From NCBI GenBank assembly GCA_021779535.1, contig JAJYAM010000004.1:1-64000 (forward strand): a DNA stretch of 64,000 bases, read 5' to 3'. How positions within the stretch are numbered: position 1 is the stretch's first letter; every line of letters starts with the position of its first letter. Source of the stretch: Pseudomonadota bacterium (GTDB lineage: Bacteria; Pseudomonadota; Gammaproteobacteria; Steroidobacterales; Steroidobacteraceae). A program made the position numbers and the translations under genes. Shown piece after piece: positions 30,511-40,901 of the stretch. The notes beneath the pieces were generated by a model. The model saw only the letters and a list, made by a program, of their open reading frames with translations, did no database searches and was not told where the DNA came from.

Positions 30511-32529
30511 GTGACGAACCCCCTGCTCGAGACGACCGATCTGCCCTCGTTCGACCGCATCCGCGCGGAGCATGCGCGCCCGGCGCTCGAACGCGTGCTC
30601 GCGGAGAATCGGGCGCTCGTCGCAACCGTCGCCGCCCAACCGGAGCCGCGATTCGAGAACGTGGTCGTCCCGCTGGAGGAGGCGGGCCATCGGCTGAGCC
30701 GCGCGTTCTCGCCGATCGGCCACCTGAACGGCGTCGCGAACACGCCCGAGCTGCGCGCGGCGTACAACGAATGCGTGCCGCTGCTCGCCGAGTACGCCGC
30801 CGAGATCGGGCAGAGCGCGGCGCTCGCGTCCGCGTACCGCCGCATCCTCGAGCGCGAAGGACCGGCCTTGCCGGCGGACGCGCGCCAGCTGATCGCGAAC
30901 GCGCTGCGCGATTTCCGGCTCGCGGGCGTGGACCTGCCCCCCGATCGACAGTCGCGCCTGCGCGCACTCTTGCAGCGCCTCGCGACGCTCGGCGCGAAGT
31001 TCGGCGAGAACGTGCTGGACTCGGCTCGGGCCTACGAGCGAGCGATCGACGACCCGGCACAGCTCGCGGGACTTCCCCCGGACTTCGTCGCGCGAGCGGC
31101 CGCGGACGCGGCCGCCGCCGGCCGGACCGGCTGGCTGCTGCACCTCGACCAGCCAACCTACGCGGCGGTGATGCATGGCGCGGAGAACGTCGCGCTGCGC
31201 CGCGCGATCTACGAGGCCTGGGTCACGCGCGCATCGGATCGCGGCCCCACGGCGGATCGCTACGACAACGCGCCGCTGATCGAGGAGATCCTCGCAGCAC
31301 GCCACGAGCTCGCCCGGCTGCTTTCGTTCGAGACCTTCGTCGACTACGCGCTGTCGACGCGAATGGCGAAGACCCGGGAGCAGGTCCGGCGGTTCCTCGC
31401 GGATCTCGCCGAACGCTACCGCCCCGCCGCCCTCGCGGAATTCGCCGAGCTCGAACGATTCGCCGGACGGCGGCTCGATCCCTGGGACATCGCATTCTAT
31501 TCGGAGCGGCTCAAACGGCACCGCTACCAGGTCTCGCAGGAGGAACTGCGCCCGTATTTCCCGCTGCCGAAGGTGCTGGAGGGCTTGTTCGCGGTCGCCA
31601 CCCGGCTCTACCGGATTCGGGTGCGCGAGCGCGCCGGCGTCGCCGTGTGGGACGCTGCGGTCCGCTACTTCGACGTCGAGGACGGCGCCGGACGGCGGAT
31701 CGCGGGCTTCTACCTCGATCCGTACGCCCGCCCGCGCAAGCGCAGCGGCGCGTGGATGGACGAATGCGTGGTCGCGAAGCGGCTGCCGACCGGGCATGCG
31801 CTGCCGGTCGCGTACCTCGTCTGCAATTTCCCGCCGCCGGTCGGCGCCGCCCCGTCGCTGTTGACCCACGACGACGTACGCACGCTGTTCCACGAGTTCG
31901 GACACGGCCTGCACCATATGCTGACCGACGTCTCCTATCCGAGCATCGCGGGCATCAACGGCGTCGCCTGGGACGCGGTCGAGCTGCCGAGCCAGTTCAT
32001 GGAGAACTACGTCTGGCGGCCGGAAGTGCTGCCGTTGATCTCGGCGCACGTCGACAGCGCAGAGCCGCTGCCGACGGCACTGCTGGAGCGGCTCGTCGGG
32101 ACACGGACGTTCAACGCCGCGCTCGACACGCTGCGCCAGATCGAACTCGCGTCCTTCGACCTCGAGCTGCACGCGAACTACGACCCGGGTCGCGGCGCGA
32201 ACGTCGCGGCGACGCTCGCCGAGGTGCGGCGGCGCGTCGCGGTCACCCCGGCCGCCGAATTCAACCGCCTGCCGTCGAGCTTCACGCACGTGTTCGCCGG
32301 CGGCTATGCGGCGGGTTACTACAGCTACAAGTGGGCCGAGGTGCTGGCGGCGGACGCATTCGAAGCGTTCGAGGAGGCCGGCGTGTTCGATCTCGGCACC
32401 GCCGGCCGGTTCCACGACTCGATACTCGCGCGCGGCGGCAGCCTCGACGCGATGGACGCTTTCGTCGCGTTCCGAGGCCGTGAGCCGGACGTGGGGGCGC
32501 TGTTGCGGCAGACGGGCGTCGGCGGATGA
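30511..32529 (+). CDS. prlC: Oligopeptidase A (M3 metallopeptidase)
   Basis: A cytoplasmic zinc peptidase degrading short peptides, including cleaved signal peptides. The 672-residue protein has the HEFGH zinc motif at 461-465 followed by the ligand E491 in [14 protein letters not shown], with the M3 helices before and after. The N-terminal [20 protein letters not shown] block is standard for PrlC. The start is GTG 30511. The stop overlaps the ATG of the exonuclease III gene by four bases. Confidence 0.95.
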   Translation: MTNPLLETTDLPSFDRIRAEHARPALERVLAENRALVATVAAQPEPRFENVVVPLEEAGHRLSRAFSPIGHLNGVANTPELRAAYNECVPLLAEYAAEIGQSAALASAYRRILEREGPALPADARQLIANALRDFRLAGVDLPPDRQSRLRALLQRLATLGAKFGENVLDSARAYERAIDDPAQLAGLPPDFVARAAADAAAAGRTGWLLHLDQPTYAAVMHGAENVALRRAIYEAWVTRASDRGPTADRYDNAPLIEEILAARHELARLLSFETFVDYALSTRMAKTREQVRRFLADLAERYRPAALAEFAELERFAGRRLDPWDIAFYSERLKRHRYQVSQEELRPYFPLPKVLEGLFAVATRLYRIRVRERAGVAVWDAAVRYFDVEDGAGRRIAGFYLDPYARPRKRSGAWMDECVVAKRLPTGHALPVAYLVCNFPPPVGAAPSLLTHDDVRTLFHEFGHGLHHMLTDVSYPSIAGINGVAWDAVELPSQFMENYVWRPEVLPLISAHVDSAEPLPTALLERLVGTRTFNAALDTLRQIELASFDLELHANYDPGRGANVAATLAEVRRRVAVTPAAEFNRLPSSFTHVFAGGYAAGYYSYKWAEVLAADAFEAFEEAGVFDLGTAGRFHDSILARGGSLDAMDAFVAFRGREPDVGALLRQTGVGG

Positions 32530-33344
32530 ACGCCCGGGCGCCGACGGGTCGCCCGGACGCGCCCGGCACGGCGGTCACGTTCGCGACCTGGAACGTCAAT
32601 TCGCTGCGAGTCCGGTTGCCGCAGCTCGCGCAATGGCTCGCGGCGAATCCGATCGACGTGGTCGCGTTGCAGGAGACGAAGCTCGTCGACGAGGAGTTCC
32701 CTCGAGCCGAGATCGACGCGCTCGGGTATCGGGAGATCCATTCGGGGCAGCGTACCTACAACGGCGTCGCGATCCTGTCGCGCCTGCCGGTCGAGGACGT
32801 CGTCACGGCCCTGCCCAAATTCGACGACCCGCAACGGCGGGTGATCGGCGCCACGATCGGCGGTGTCCGCTTGATCAACGTCTACGCGCCGAACGGTCAG
32901 GCGGTCGGCTCCGACAAGTACGCCTACAAGCTGGCGTGGTACGCGGCGCTCGATCGATTCCTCGGCGCGGAGCTCGAGCGCCACGCTCGCGTGCTGGTGG
33001 TCGGCGACTTCAACGTCGCACCTGCGGATCGCGACGTCCACGATCCGGCGGCTTGGACGGGCTCCGTGCTGGTGAGCCCCGCGGAGCGCATCGCGCTGTC
33101 GCGCCTCGAAGCGCTCGGCTTCTGCGACGTGTTCCGCCGCTTCGATCAGCCCGCCGACACGTTCAGCTGGTGGGACTATCGCCAGGGCGCCTACCGCCGC
33201 AATCACGGTCTGCGCATCGATCTGATATACGCGTCACCGACGCTCGCGCCGCGGTGCCGATTCTGTCGCATCGACCGCGAGCCGCGTGCCTGGGAGCGGC
33301 CGTCCGACCACGCGCCTTGCGTCGCCGGCTTTGACTTATCCTAG
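32526..33344 (+). CDS. xth: Exodeoxyribonuclease III
   Basis: An AP endonuclease and 3'-5' exonuclease of base-excision repair. The 272-residue protein shows ATWNVNSLRVRLPQL, LQETKL, NGVAILSR, INVYAPNGQ, GDFNVAP and the final SDHAP with catalytic Asp-His. About 15 residues precede the catalytic core. It is translationally coupled to prlC. Confidence 0.95.
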   Translation: MNARAPTGRPDAPGTAVTFATWNVNSLRVRLPQLAQWLAANPIDVVALQETKLVDEEFPRAEIDALGYREIHSGQRTYNGVAILSRLPVEDVVTALPKFDDPQRRVIGATIGGVRLINVYAPNGQAVGSDKYAYKLAWYAALDRFLGAELERHARVLVVGDFNVAPADRDVHDPAAWTGSVLVSPAERIALSRLEALGFCDVFRRFDQPADTFSWWDYRQGAYRRNHGLRIDLIYASPTLAPRCRFCRIDREPRAWERPSDHAPCVAGFDLS

Positions 33345-33420
33345 GGGTCGCGCCGTGAACGCGTCACATCGGCGATACCGGCCGATGGCGTACGCACCGC
33401 GCACGGCATAAGATCCGGCC

Positions 33421-34416
33421 ATGCGCGAGTTGCGGCGTAACGACTATGACGTGACGAACACCGTCCGGGTGAGTTCGACGTCGACGGTCGCCACCGCGGT
33501 TCGGGAACTGGTGCGCACGGAGTGGCCTGCGGAATCCTTCGAACGGCTCGACCGGGCGTTCGCGGCGTTCGACCTGCTGTTCACCGGCCGGATGCCCGGA
33601 TATCACGGCGTCGACACGGTGTATCACGATCGGCAGCACACGCTCGACATGGCGCTCGCGACCGCGCGCCTGCTCGTCGGCCACGACCGCACCGCCGGGT
33701 CCACCGCGCGACTCGGCCCCGAAAGGGCGATTGCGACCCTCGTGACCGCGCTGTTCCACGACGCCGGGTACATCCGCGAAGCCACCGACCAGGAGCATCG
33801 CAACGGAGCGGAATTCACCCGCTATCACGTGACCCGCAGCGCCCGCTTCATCGCGCGTTTCCTGCCGACGATCGGTCTCGATCACTGGGTACCGGTCGCG
33901 ACGCGAATCGTCCACTTCACCGGATACGAAGTCGCGCTCGCCGAGATCCGCCTCGACGATCGCCGCGACCGCAAGATGGGGCACCTGCTCGGGACCGCCG
34001 ATCTGATCGCACAGATGGCGGATCGCTGCTATCTCGAAAAATGCCGCGATCGGCTGTATCCGGAATTCGTGCTCGGCGGAATCGCCGCGAGTGCCGAGAG
34101 CGGCGGGGCACCGCGCGTGCGCTACAGTTCCGGGCTCGACCTGCTGCGGCAAACACCGCGCTTCGTCCACGAGACGCGCGTCGTGCGGCTCGAACAGGAG
34201 TTCGAGCACGCCTACCGCCACGTCGAGCCGCTATTCGACGGCGCGAATCCTTACATGGAAGCGATCGACCGGAACCTCGCGCACCTCGACCGCGTGCTCC
34301 GGACGGAGCGCTGGCGGATGTTGCGCCGCAATCCCCCGCTGTTCACCGTCGATGACGATTCGTTGCCGCGGGTGCGCGGCTTGATGCTCGATCGGCTGAA
34401 GGCCTTGTGGGCCTAG
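33421..34416 (+). CDS. HD-domain phosphohydrolase of unknown substrate
   Basis: A 331-residue protein with a histidine/aspartate metal site: YHDRQHTLDMA (H69, H73), ALFHDAGY (H113-D114), and further histidines in EHRNGAEF and YHVTRS. The YHxxxH-then-HD spacing recalls cyclic-nucleotide phosphodiesterases as well as general HD phosphohydrolases, so the substrate cannot be decided. There is no signal peptide or membrane helix. ATG at 33421; the ribosome site is weak (AAGATCC). It converges with the VanY-like gene, 15 bases apart. Confidence 0.75.
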   Translation: MRELRRNDYDVTNTVRVSSTSTVATAVRELVRTEWPAESFERLDRAFAAFDLLFTGRMPGYHGVDTVYHDRQHTLDMALATARLLVGHDRTAGSTARLGPERAIATLVTALFHDAGYIREATDQEHRNGAEFTRYHVTRSARFIARFLPTIGLDHWVPVATRIVHFTGYEVALAEIRLDDRRDRKMGHLLGTADLIAQMADRCYLEKCRDRLYPEFVLGGIAASAESGGAPRVRYSSGLDLLRQTPRFVHETRVVRLEQEFEHAYRHVEPLFDGANPYMEAIDRNLAHLDRVLRTERWRMLRRNPPLFTVDDDSLPRVRGLMLDRLKALWA

Positions 34417-34431
34417 CGGCCCGGGAAAGGC

Positions 34432-35106
34432 TCAGAACGTATCGATCGAGGCGACGTAGCGAGCGTGGATCCGGTGGATCGCGTCGAGCACCACGTCCTT
34501 GCCCTCGAGCGGCGCCGACGCGAGCGCGTCCCGCAGCGTCTGCACGTCGAGCGTGCGCACTGCGCGGTCGGCCACCGGCGCGAAGCTGTAATGCCAGGGT
34601 TCGGCCTGAACGCCGCTCCGGCGGCCGCGATAGGGTCGAAAGAAACCGAAGCGCGCCGCATACCGCTCTAGCCACGTGCTCGCGCGTTCGAACGGCCCGC
34701 CCGCCGCATATTCGGCCGGCTCGAGCCTCACCCCGACGTCGCCCGCAACGGCGCCGCGATCATAGAGATCGAGGTCCGTGCCCCAATGATGGCGGCTCGC
34801 GCCGGGCAACGCCGACCAGCACAGGATCGCTTCCACCCGCTCCGCCGGCGCCAGCCGGGTGATATCGACCGGCGTGCCGTCGGCGCCGGCGGTCGGTCGT
34901 CGGCCGGTGTATTTGCCGTTCCAGATCGCCAGCTGGCGCTCGAAATCGCGAAACGCGCTCGCCGGCACCAGATCGATCCCCGCGGCAAGCGCCGCATGCC
35001 GCATTGCGGAAAACGGCCCGACGACCGCGCGGTGCAACCCGCAGTCGAACTCCGCGACGTCGACCACGTGACTGCGCACCCGGCCAGTGAGTTCCGCGGG
35101 CGTCAT
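34432..35106 (-). CDS. M15-type (VanY-like) D-alanyl-D-alanine carboxypeptidase
   Basis: A 224-residue peptidase fold: LVPASAFRDFERQLAIWNGK, SRHHWGTDLDLYD (zinc ligands His and Asp) and EPWHYSF (catalytic Glu and ligand His) are the M15 hallmark blocks. No signal peptide is visible, which is unusual for a cell-wall enzyme, so it may be cytoplasmic or act on recycled peptides. ATG at 35106, ten bases after the FrnE-like gene, suggests one transcript. Confidence 0.82.
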   Translation of the reverse strand: MTPAELTGRVRSHVVDVAEFDCGLHRAVVGPFSAMRHAALAAGIDLVPASAFRDFERQLAIWNGKYTGRRPTAGADGTPVDITRLAPAERVEAILCWSALPGASRHHWGTDLDLYDRGAVAGDVGVRLEPAEYAAGGPFERASTWLERYAARFGFFRPYRGRRSGVQAEPWHYSFAPVADRAVRTLDVQTLRDALASAPLEGKDVVLDAIHRIHARYVASIDTF

Positions 35107-35116
35107 CGGCGAGCGC

Positions 35117-35788
35117 TCAGGTCTCGTCCGGCGGCGCGCCGGGCATGGCAACGGCCTCGTCCATCGCAGCGGCGAGCGCGGCCGGTTCTTGGGCGCCGGA
35201 CAGTGCGTACTCGCCGTTGAACACGTACGTCGGAACCCCCGAGAAACCCAAGCTGGCCGCATGGCGCTGCGCGGCGATGATCGCGTCCTGGCCGCTGCGC
35301 AGCGCAATCGCCCGGCTGGCCTCGCGCGCCTCCAAGCCGGCGTCGGCGGCAAGCCCCACCAGCGTATCGAAATCCCCGATGTCGGCGCCTTCTTCGAAGT
35401 AGGCTCGCATCAGCCGCTCCAGCATCGCGTCGGCGCAGCCCCGGCGCGCGGCGAGCGCGACCAGCAGATGGGAGCGACGGGTGTTCGGCACCCGCCCGAT
35501 CCGCTCGAAACGGAACTCGATCCCCTGCGCGCGGCCCAGTTCGACGAGCATGCGATGCGTCCGATCGAGCGCCGCCCGATCGATGGAGCGGGCGGCCAGG
35601 TAGCTCTCCCGGTCGGCGCCGTCGACCGGCAGATCGGGATTGAGCTCGAACGGCCGCCAGGCCACCCGGGGTGCATGCTGCGCGCGAGCCGCGAGCGCGA
35701 CCGCGAGTCGCCTCTTGCCGAGATAGCACCAGGGACACACGGTGTCGGCGTAAACGTCGATGCGTAGCGCTCGGATCATCCGCGCCAT
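35117..35788 (-). CDS. DsbA-family oxidoreductase, FrnE-like
   Basis: A 223-residue thioredoxin-fold protein with an inserted helical domain. The redox motif CPWC (C18-C21) is in DTVCPWCYLGKRRL, and the cis-proline is in SGVPTYVF near the C-terminus. There is no signal peptide, so it is a cytoplasmic 2-hydroxychromene-2-carboxylate isomerase/FrnE-type protein rather than periplasmic DsbA. An alternative ATG lies at 35779. It is divergent from the GGDEF/EAL gene. Confidence 0.88.
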   Translation of the reverse strand: MARMIRALRIDVYADTVCPWCYLGKRRLAVALAARAQHAPRVAWRPFELNPDLPVDGADRESYLAARSIDRAALDRTHRMLVELGRAQGIEFRFERIGRVPNTRRSHLLVALAARRGCADAMLERLMRAYFEEGADIGDFDTLVGLAADAGLEAREASRAIALRSGQDAIIAAQRHAASLGFSGVPTYVFNGEYALSGAQEPAALAAAMDEAVAMPGAPPDET

Positions 35789-35824
35789 TCTACGCGGGCT
35801 CTTATCGGGGCGCGCCGGCGCGGG

Positions 35825-35830
35825 TATCAT
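35825..35830 (+). promoter_or_regulatory. Candidate -10 (TATCAT) for the GGDEF/EAL gene
   Basis: TATCAT lies 38 bases before the ATG at 35869 in an otherwise GC-rich divergent gap. The same hexamer recurs before other genes here (53871, 62754, and gor on the minus strand). No clear -35. Confidence 0.3.
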
Positions 35831-35868
35831 GACCCTCGGACGGCCACCACCGCGGCCGGTGAATCTCC

Positions 35869-38346
35869 ATGCCGTCGAGCCTGCGAACGAAAACCCTGCT
35901 GATCGCGATCGCGATCACCGTGGCGTTTTCCGGACTCCTCGGCACCCTCGCCTATCTCGAGCATCGCGCCGACAGCGCCGCGGCGAGCGCCCTCGCCCAC
36001 GGCGCCGTCGCACGCCGGCTGGAGTCCGAGCTCGAACACCGTGCGCGGCACCTCGCGCGCGCGGCGGCGATCCAACTGGCGCCCGCGCTCGCCGCCGGCG
36101 ATACGGCCACGGCCGCCGCGATCGGGCGTGGGCTCCTCGACCGGACCGGCGTGCACGCGGTCACGATACGCGACGGCGCCGGGCGCGTCGCGTTCGCCGC
36201 CTCCCGGTCCGGGTCGGGCGCCACCGCCGGCGCGAACTACACCGCGACCGCGCCGGTCCTCGCGACGCCCGGCACCGGGAGTCGTCGGATCGGCACGATC
36301 GAGATCTCGTTCAGTCGCGCGGCCAGCGAACGCACCCTCGCGGACCTGCGCATCGAGATCGCGCGCAACGAGGCCTTGCAGAGCAAACGCTTCGCCACCG
36401 GCCTGCTCGGCCTCAGCGCGCTGATGCTGCTCGCCGGCATCGGCGGCGCCTGGTTTTTCGCCGACAGCCTCACCCGCCCGATCTCGCTGCTCGCCCGCAG
36501 CGCGGAACGCATCGGCCAGGGCGACTACTCGTACCCGTTGACGGTGCGCCGCAACGACGAAATCGGCGATCTACAGGCGACGCTCGAGCGCATGCGCCTG
36601 ACGCTGAGTGAAACGACGATCACGAAGCAGCACCTGGACACGGTGCTCGACAGCTTGAGCGACGCGGTGTTCGTGACCTCGCCGGAGGGCCTGATCCGCA
36701 GCTGCAACGAAGCGACGTGCCGGCTGCTCGGGCGAACCGAGGAGGAGTTGCGGGGCAAGCCGCTGCTCGACATCGTCGACGCCGCGCACCGCGCCGCGTT
36801 CGATCCGACGCCGAGCGCCGGCGACGAACGCGAGACCGTGCTGCGGACCGCGAGCGGCCAGACGATCCCGGTATCGATCGCCGCCTCGACGATCAGCAGC
36901 GCCGATCCCCAGTTCCAAGGCAACATCTACGTCGCGCGCAACATCACGGAACGCAAGCGCGCCGAGCGCCGCATCCGCTATCTCGCCCGCTACGACACGC
37001 TGACGAAGATGCCGAACCGGATGCAGTTCCAGCACATGCTGCAACAGGCGATCGCCCGATCGCGGCGCAACCAGCGTTCGCTCGCGCTCCTGTATCTCGA
37101 TCTCGACCGGTTCAAGGACGTCAACGACACCTTCGGTCATGCGGCCGGCGACCGCACGCTCGAGATCCTGAGCGAGCGGCTGGCGCGGGCCTTGAGCAAG
37201 GACATCGTCATAGGGCGGCTCGCCGGCGACGAGTTCGCGATGTTCGTCGACGACCTGCCGCCGGACGTCGACCACCGCGCCGCGATCGGCACGATCGCGA
37301 GACGGTTGCTCGACGAAATCAGCCGGGCGTTCTACGTGAATCACCAGGAGGTGTACCTGACCGCGAGCGTCGGCATCGCGCTCTGCCCGGGCGACGCCGA
37401 GAACGTGATCGACCTGATCCGCAACGCCGACGCGGCGATGTACCACTCGAAGCAGAACGGGGGCAATTCCTGCGCGTTCTACGCCCCCGCGATGAACGCC
37501 GCCGCGGTCGAGCGGCTGATGCTCAAGAGCAAGCTCCGTCGCGCACTCGAACGCGAGGAGTTCCTGATCCTGTATCAGCCCAAGGTGGATCTGCGCACGG
37601 AGCGCATCGTCGGCGCCGAGGCGCTGTTGCGCTGGCGCTTGCCGGGCCACGGCGACATCCCGCCGTCGCAGTTCATCCCGCTCGCGGAGGAGACGCTTCT
37701 GATCCTCGACATCGGCGATTGGGTGATGAACAGGGTCTGCGCGGACTACGCGCGATGGCGGACGCGGCTCCCCAACCCCGGCCGGATCGCGATGAACCTG
37801 TCGCTGCGCCAGCTGAAGCACGCGGGGTTCGTCACGCGGGCGCGGGCGATATTTCGCGACCACCAGGTCTCGCCGACCAGCTTCGAGCTCGAGGTCACGG
37901 AGACCACGTTGATGACCGACCCGAAACGCACGATCGGCTTGCTCAACGACCTCTACGCGATGGGGCTGCACCTCGCCATCGATGATTTTGGCACCGGCTA
38001 TTCCTCGCTGTCGGCGCTGCAACAGTTTCCGATCGGCACCCTGAAGATCGATCAGTCCTTCGTGCGCGGCGTCGCGAGCGACCCGGACGCGGCGGCGATC
38101 GTCCGGACGATCATCGACATGGGCAAGAGCCTCGAGCTCGAGGTCGTCGCCGAGGGCGTCGAGCGCCCGGAGCAGCTCGCGTTCCTGCGCGAGCGCGGCT
38201 GCGAGTTCGCGCAGGGCCGCTTGTTCGGCGACGCGATGACCGGCCCGGAATTTCTCGCGTTGCTCGAACGGCAAGCGCGCGGCGGGAGCGAACTCGGCGA
38301 CGCGACCCACCCGGGGGCGACCCGCCGGCCGCTGCAGGCTTCTTGA
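35869..38346 (+). CDS. Membrane GGDEF-EAL protein with HAMP and PAS domains
   Basis: An 825-residue cyclic-di-GMP signalling protein. Two membrane helices (about 8-29 and 177-199) enclose a periplasmic sensor; HAMP follows (200-250), then PAS (255-362). The GGDEF domain (371-535) has YLDLDRFKDVND and the active A-G-D-E-F at 452-456 without an RxxD inhibitory site. The EAL domain (555-800) keeps E584-A-L, N643, E677 in EVTET, D705-D706, K726, E762 and Q782. Both activities look possible. It may feed the c-di-GMP riboswitch at 46124. Confidence 0.94.
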   Translation: MPSSLRTKTLLIAIAITVAFSGLLGTLAYLEHRADSAAASALAHGAVARRLESELEHRARHLARAAAIQLAPALAAGDTATAAAIGRGLLDRTGVHAVTIRDGAGRVAFAASRSGSGATAGANYTATAPVLATPGTGSRRIGTIEISFSRAASERTLADLRIEIARNEALQSKRFATGLLGLSALMLLAGIGGAWFFADSLTRPISLLARSAERIGQGDYSYPLTVRRNDEIGDLQATLERMRLTLSETTITKQHLDTVLDSLSDAVFVTSPEGLIRSCNEATCRLLGRTEEELRGKPLLDIVDAAHRAAFDPTPSAGDERETVLRTASGQTIPVSIAASTISSADPQFQGNIYVARNITERKRAERRIRYLARYDTLTKMPNRMQFQHMLQQAIARSRRNQRSLALLYLDLDRFKDVNDTFGHAAGDRTLEILSERLARALSKDIVIGRLAGDEFAMFVDDLPPDVDHRAAIGTIARRLLDEISRAFYVNHQEVYLTASVGIALCPGDAENVIDLIRNADAAMYHSKQNGGNSCAFYAPAMNAAAVERLMLKSKLRRALEREEFLILYQPKVDLRTERIVGAEALLRWRLPGHGDIPPSQFIPLAEETLLILDIGDWVMNRVCADYARWRTRLPNPGRIAMNLSLRQLKHAGFVTRARAIFRDHQVSPTSFELEVTETTLMTDPKRTIGLLNDLYAMGLHLAIDDFGTGYSSLSALQQFPIGTLKIDQSFVRGVASDPDAAAIVRTIIDMGKSLELEVVAEGVERPEQLAFLRERGCEFAQGRLFGDAMTGPEFLALLERQARGGSELGDATHPGATRRPLQAS

Positions 38347-38407
38347 TCGGCGCGGCCTCGACCCGGCTCGCGGCCCGTCGCATCGGGCGCGAGCGAAGGC
38401 GGCGGTC

Positions 38408-40276
38408 TTGCTGACCGCCCGCGGCTTGTATTTGCGGCGTGGCACGCTGTCGCTCGTCGAGGATGCGAGCTTCACGATCCATCGGGGCGAGAAGGTCGGG
38501 GTCGTCGGCGCGAACGGAGCCGGCAAATCGAGTTTGTTCGCGGCGCTGCGGGCCGACCTCGCACCGGATCGCGGCGACCTGGAAGTGCCCGCGACGCTCG
38601 CGATCGCCCACGTCGAGCAGGAAGTGGAAGCGTGCGATCAGGCCGCGATCGAGTTCGTTCTGGACGGCGACGGGCGGTTGCGGGACGCGCAGGCGCGAAT
38701 CGAGAGCGCGGAGCGCGAAGGCGATGCGCTGCGGCTCGCGCGGGCTCATGCCGAGTTCGAGACGCTCGACGGTTACCGCGCGCGCGCGCGCGCCGCGGAA
38801 ATCCTGCACGGCCTCGGCTTCACCGCGGCCGACCACGCGAAGACGGTGGCGCAGTTCTCGGGGGGCTGGCGGGTGCGCCTCGCGATGGCGCGGGCGCTCG
38901 GCTCCCGCGCGGACTTGCTGTTGCTCGACGAGCCGACCAATCATCTCGATCTCGACGCGATCGTTTGGCTCGAAGGCTGGCTCGGCGGTTTCTCCGGTAC
39001 CCTGCTCGCCATTTCTCACGACCGGGAATTCCTCGACGCGATCGCCGGCCGCATCCTGCACGTCGAGAATCGCCGGATCCGGATCCATGCCGGCAACTAT
39101 TCGCAGTTCGAGCGCAAGCGGGCCGAGGAGCTCGCGCAGCAAAACGCGCTGCGGTTGCGGCAGGAGCGCCGGATCGCCGAGATCGGCGCGTTCATCGACC
39201 GGTTCCGCGCGAAGGCGACCAAATCCCGGCAGGCGCAGAGCCGCCTGAAGACGCTCGAGCGGATGGAGCGGATCATGCCGGCGCACGTCGACAGTCCGTT
39301 CGGCTTCTCGTTCGAGCCGCCGGCGAAGGCACCGCGGCCGCTGGTGACGCTGGAATCGGCGGCCTGCGGGCACGGAGGACGGATCGTGGTCGCGGGAATC
39401 GACGCGTCGATCGGGCCGCACGACCGGATCGCGTTGCTCGGACCGAACGGCGCCGGCAAATCGACGCTCACGCGGTTGCTCGCGGGCGAATCGCCGCCGC
39501 TCGCGGGCACGCGTACGGCGGCGGCGGATCTCGCGGTGGGATATTTCGCCCAGCATCAGCTCGAGCAGCTGCGCGCGACCGAAAGTCCGTTCTGGCATTT
39601 GCGCCACTCCGGCGGACCCGAGTACGCCCGCTGCGACGAGCAGCGCGTGCGCGACCACCTCGGCCGGTTCGGATTCGGCGGTGATCGCGTGTTCGAGCCG
39701 GTCGGGCGGTTCTCCGGCGGCGAGAAGGCCCGGCTGGCGCTCGCGCTGATCGTCGCGAGGCGCCCGAATCTGCTGCTGCTCGACGAGCCGACGAATCATC
39801 TGGATCTGGAGATGCGCCACGCGCTCACGGTCGCATTGCAGGATTTCGGCGGCGGCCTGGTGGTGGTCTCGCACGACCGGCACCTGATCCGCGCCGTCGC
39901 GGACTCGCTCTGGCTGGTCGCAGACGCGTCCCTCCGGCCGTTCGAGGGCGACCTCGACGACTACCAAGAGTGGCTCCGGCGGCGCCGCAGCAGCGCTCGC
40001 GACGGCGCCCGGCCTCGCGCGCCGGCGGCGCGCGAGGCGGTCGCGCCGCGGCCGCGGCTCGCGCCGTTGCGCCGTGAGCTCGCGGATCTGGAAGCGCGGA
40101 TCGCGGACCTCGGCGCGGAGCGCGCCGCGCTCGACCGCGCGATGGAGCGCGGGGAGGCCCCCGAGGGTGGCTACGCGCGCTATGGCGAACTCGTTCGCTC
40201 GATCGATGCACTCGAGGATCGCTGGCTCGAACTGGCCGAATCGATCGAGCGGCTCAAGGCCGCCGGCGGGGGCTGA
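38408..40276 (+). CDS. ABC-F family ATPase (YheS/Uup type)
   Basis: A 622-residue soluble protein with two ABC nucleotide-binding domains and no membrane segment. Walker A GANGAGKSSLF and GPNGAGKSTLT, signatures FSGGW and FSGGE, and LLLDEPTNHLDL in both halves are intact. The C-terminal tail (about 530-622) is basic and coiled-coil-like. ABC-F proteins act on the ribosome. The start is a TTG at 38408 with AAGGCGG upstream; a CTG follows directly. Its 3' end overlaps the convergent lipoprotein gene by 23 bases. Confidence 0.9.
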   Translation: MLTARGLYLRRGTLSLVEDASFTIHRGEKVGVVGANGAGKSSLFAALRADLAPDRGDLEVPATLAIAHVEQEVEACDQAAIEFVLDGDGRLRDAQARIESAEREGDALRLARAHAEFETLDGYRARARAAEILHGLGFTAADHAKTVAQFSGGWRVRLAMARALGSRADLLLLDEPTNHLDLDAIVWLEGWLGGFSGTLLAISHDREFLDAIAGRILHVENRRIRIHAGNYSQFERKRAEELAQQNALRLRQERRIAEIGAFIDRFRAKATKSRQAQSRLKTLERMERIMPAHVDSPFGFSFEPPAKAPRPLVTLESAACGHGGRIVVAGIDASIGPHDRIALLGPNGAGKSTLTRLLAGESPPLAGTRTAAADLAVGYFAQHQLEQLRATESPFWHLRHSGGPEYARCDEQRVRDHLGRFGFGGDRVFEPVGRFSGGEKARLALALIVARRPNLLLLDEPTNHLDLEMRHALTVALQDFGGGLVVVSHDRHLIRAVADSLWLVADASLRPFEGDLDDYQEWLRRRRSSARDGARPRAPAAREAVAPRPRLAPLRRELADLEARIADLGAERAALDRAMERGEAPEGGYARYGELVRSIDALEDRWLELAESIERLKAAGGG

Positions 40277-40901
40277 GCGGCCGCGCGAGCCTCGCGTCGG
40301 TCGTCGCGACGACCCGGTCGAGCGCCGCGTCGGCGGCCGCCTCGAACGCGGCGACGATCGAGGTCATTCGATTCGCGATGGCGCGCCGCCGCGCGTCGGC
40401 GTCGATGCTCGCGATCACGCGGTCGGTCGACGCGTCGCCGAGGCGCGCGACGAAATGAGCGTCGATGGTCGGCGGGCCGCCGCGGCGCGGGTATTCGGCC
40501 TGGAATGCGGCCACTTCGATCTCCAGCCAATATCGCGGTCGCTCGACCGAGTGGTCCGGAACCACGGTGCGCAGCCCCGAGCGCGCACGGAACTCGCCGA
40601 TCGCGAGCTGTTCGATCACCTCGTCGAGCGGCGCATTCCAGCGCGCGCCCGCGAAGTGGTCGACGCGCCGATCGGGGAACGACGCCGCGATGCGCGTCGA
40701 GTCGATCCCCGGCGCGACGATCGGCGTCAACACCTTCAAGCCCGTCGCGATGCCCGGGGCGCGAACGCCCGGGTGCGGCGACAACGCGTAGGAGGTCGGT
40801 GGCGGCCGGTCGCTGCGCAGGAACGAGCGGCTGCACGCGCCGAGGGCGATCGTCGCGGCGACGCACAGCAGCGCGTGCCGCGCGAGCGCCGGGCGGGTCA
40901 C
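40254..40901 (-). CDS. ABC-type transport auxiliary lipoprotein (PqiC/LptE-like role)
   Basis: A 215-residue lipoprotein: a signal peptide ends in a lipobox at LGAC (C23). The remainder has the layout of the auxiliary lipoproteins that accompany MCE transporters (YALSPHPGVRAPGIATGLKV, RTVVPDHSVERPRYWLEIEV). It is the last gene of the mla-like operon and would act in the periplasm or at the outer membrane. GTG 40901 overlaps the stop of the MCE gene (GTGA). Confidence 0.82.
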   Translation of the reverse strand: MTRPALARHALLCVAATIALGACSRSFLRSDRPPPTSYALSPHPGVRAPGIATGLKVLTPIVAPGIDSTRIAASFPDRRVDHFAGARWNAPLDEVIEQLAIGEFRARSGLRTVVPDHSVERPRYWLEIEVAAFQAEYPRRGGPPTIDAHFVARLGDASTDRVIASIDADARRRAIANRMTSIVAAFEAAADAALDRVVATTDARLARPLSPRRRP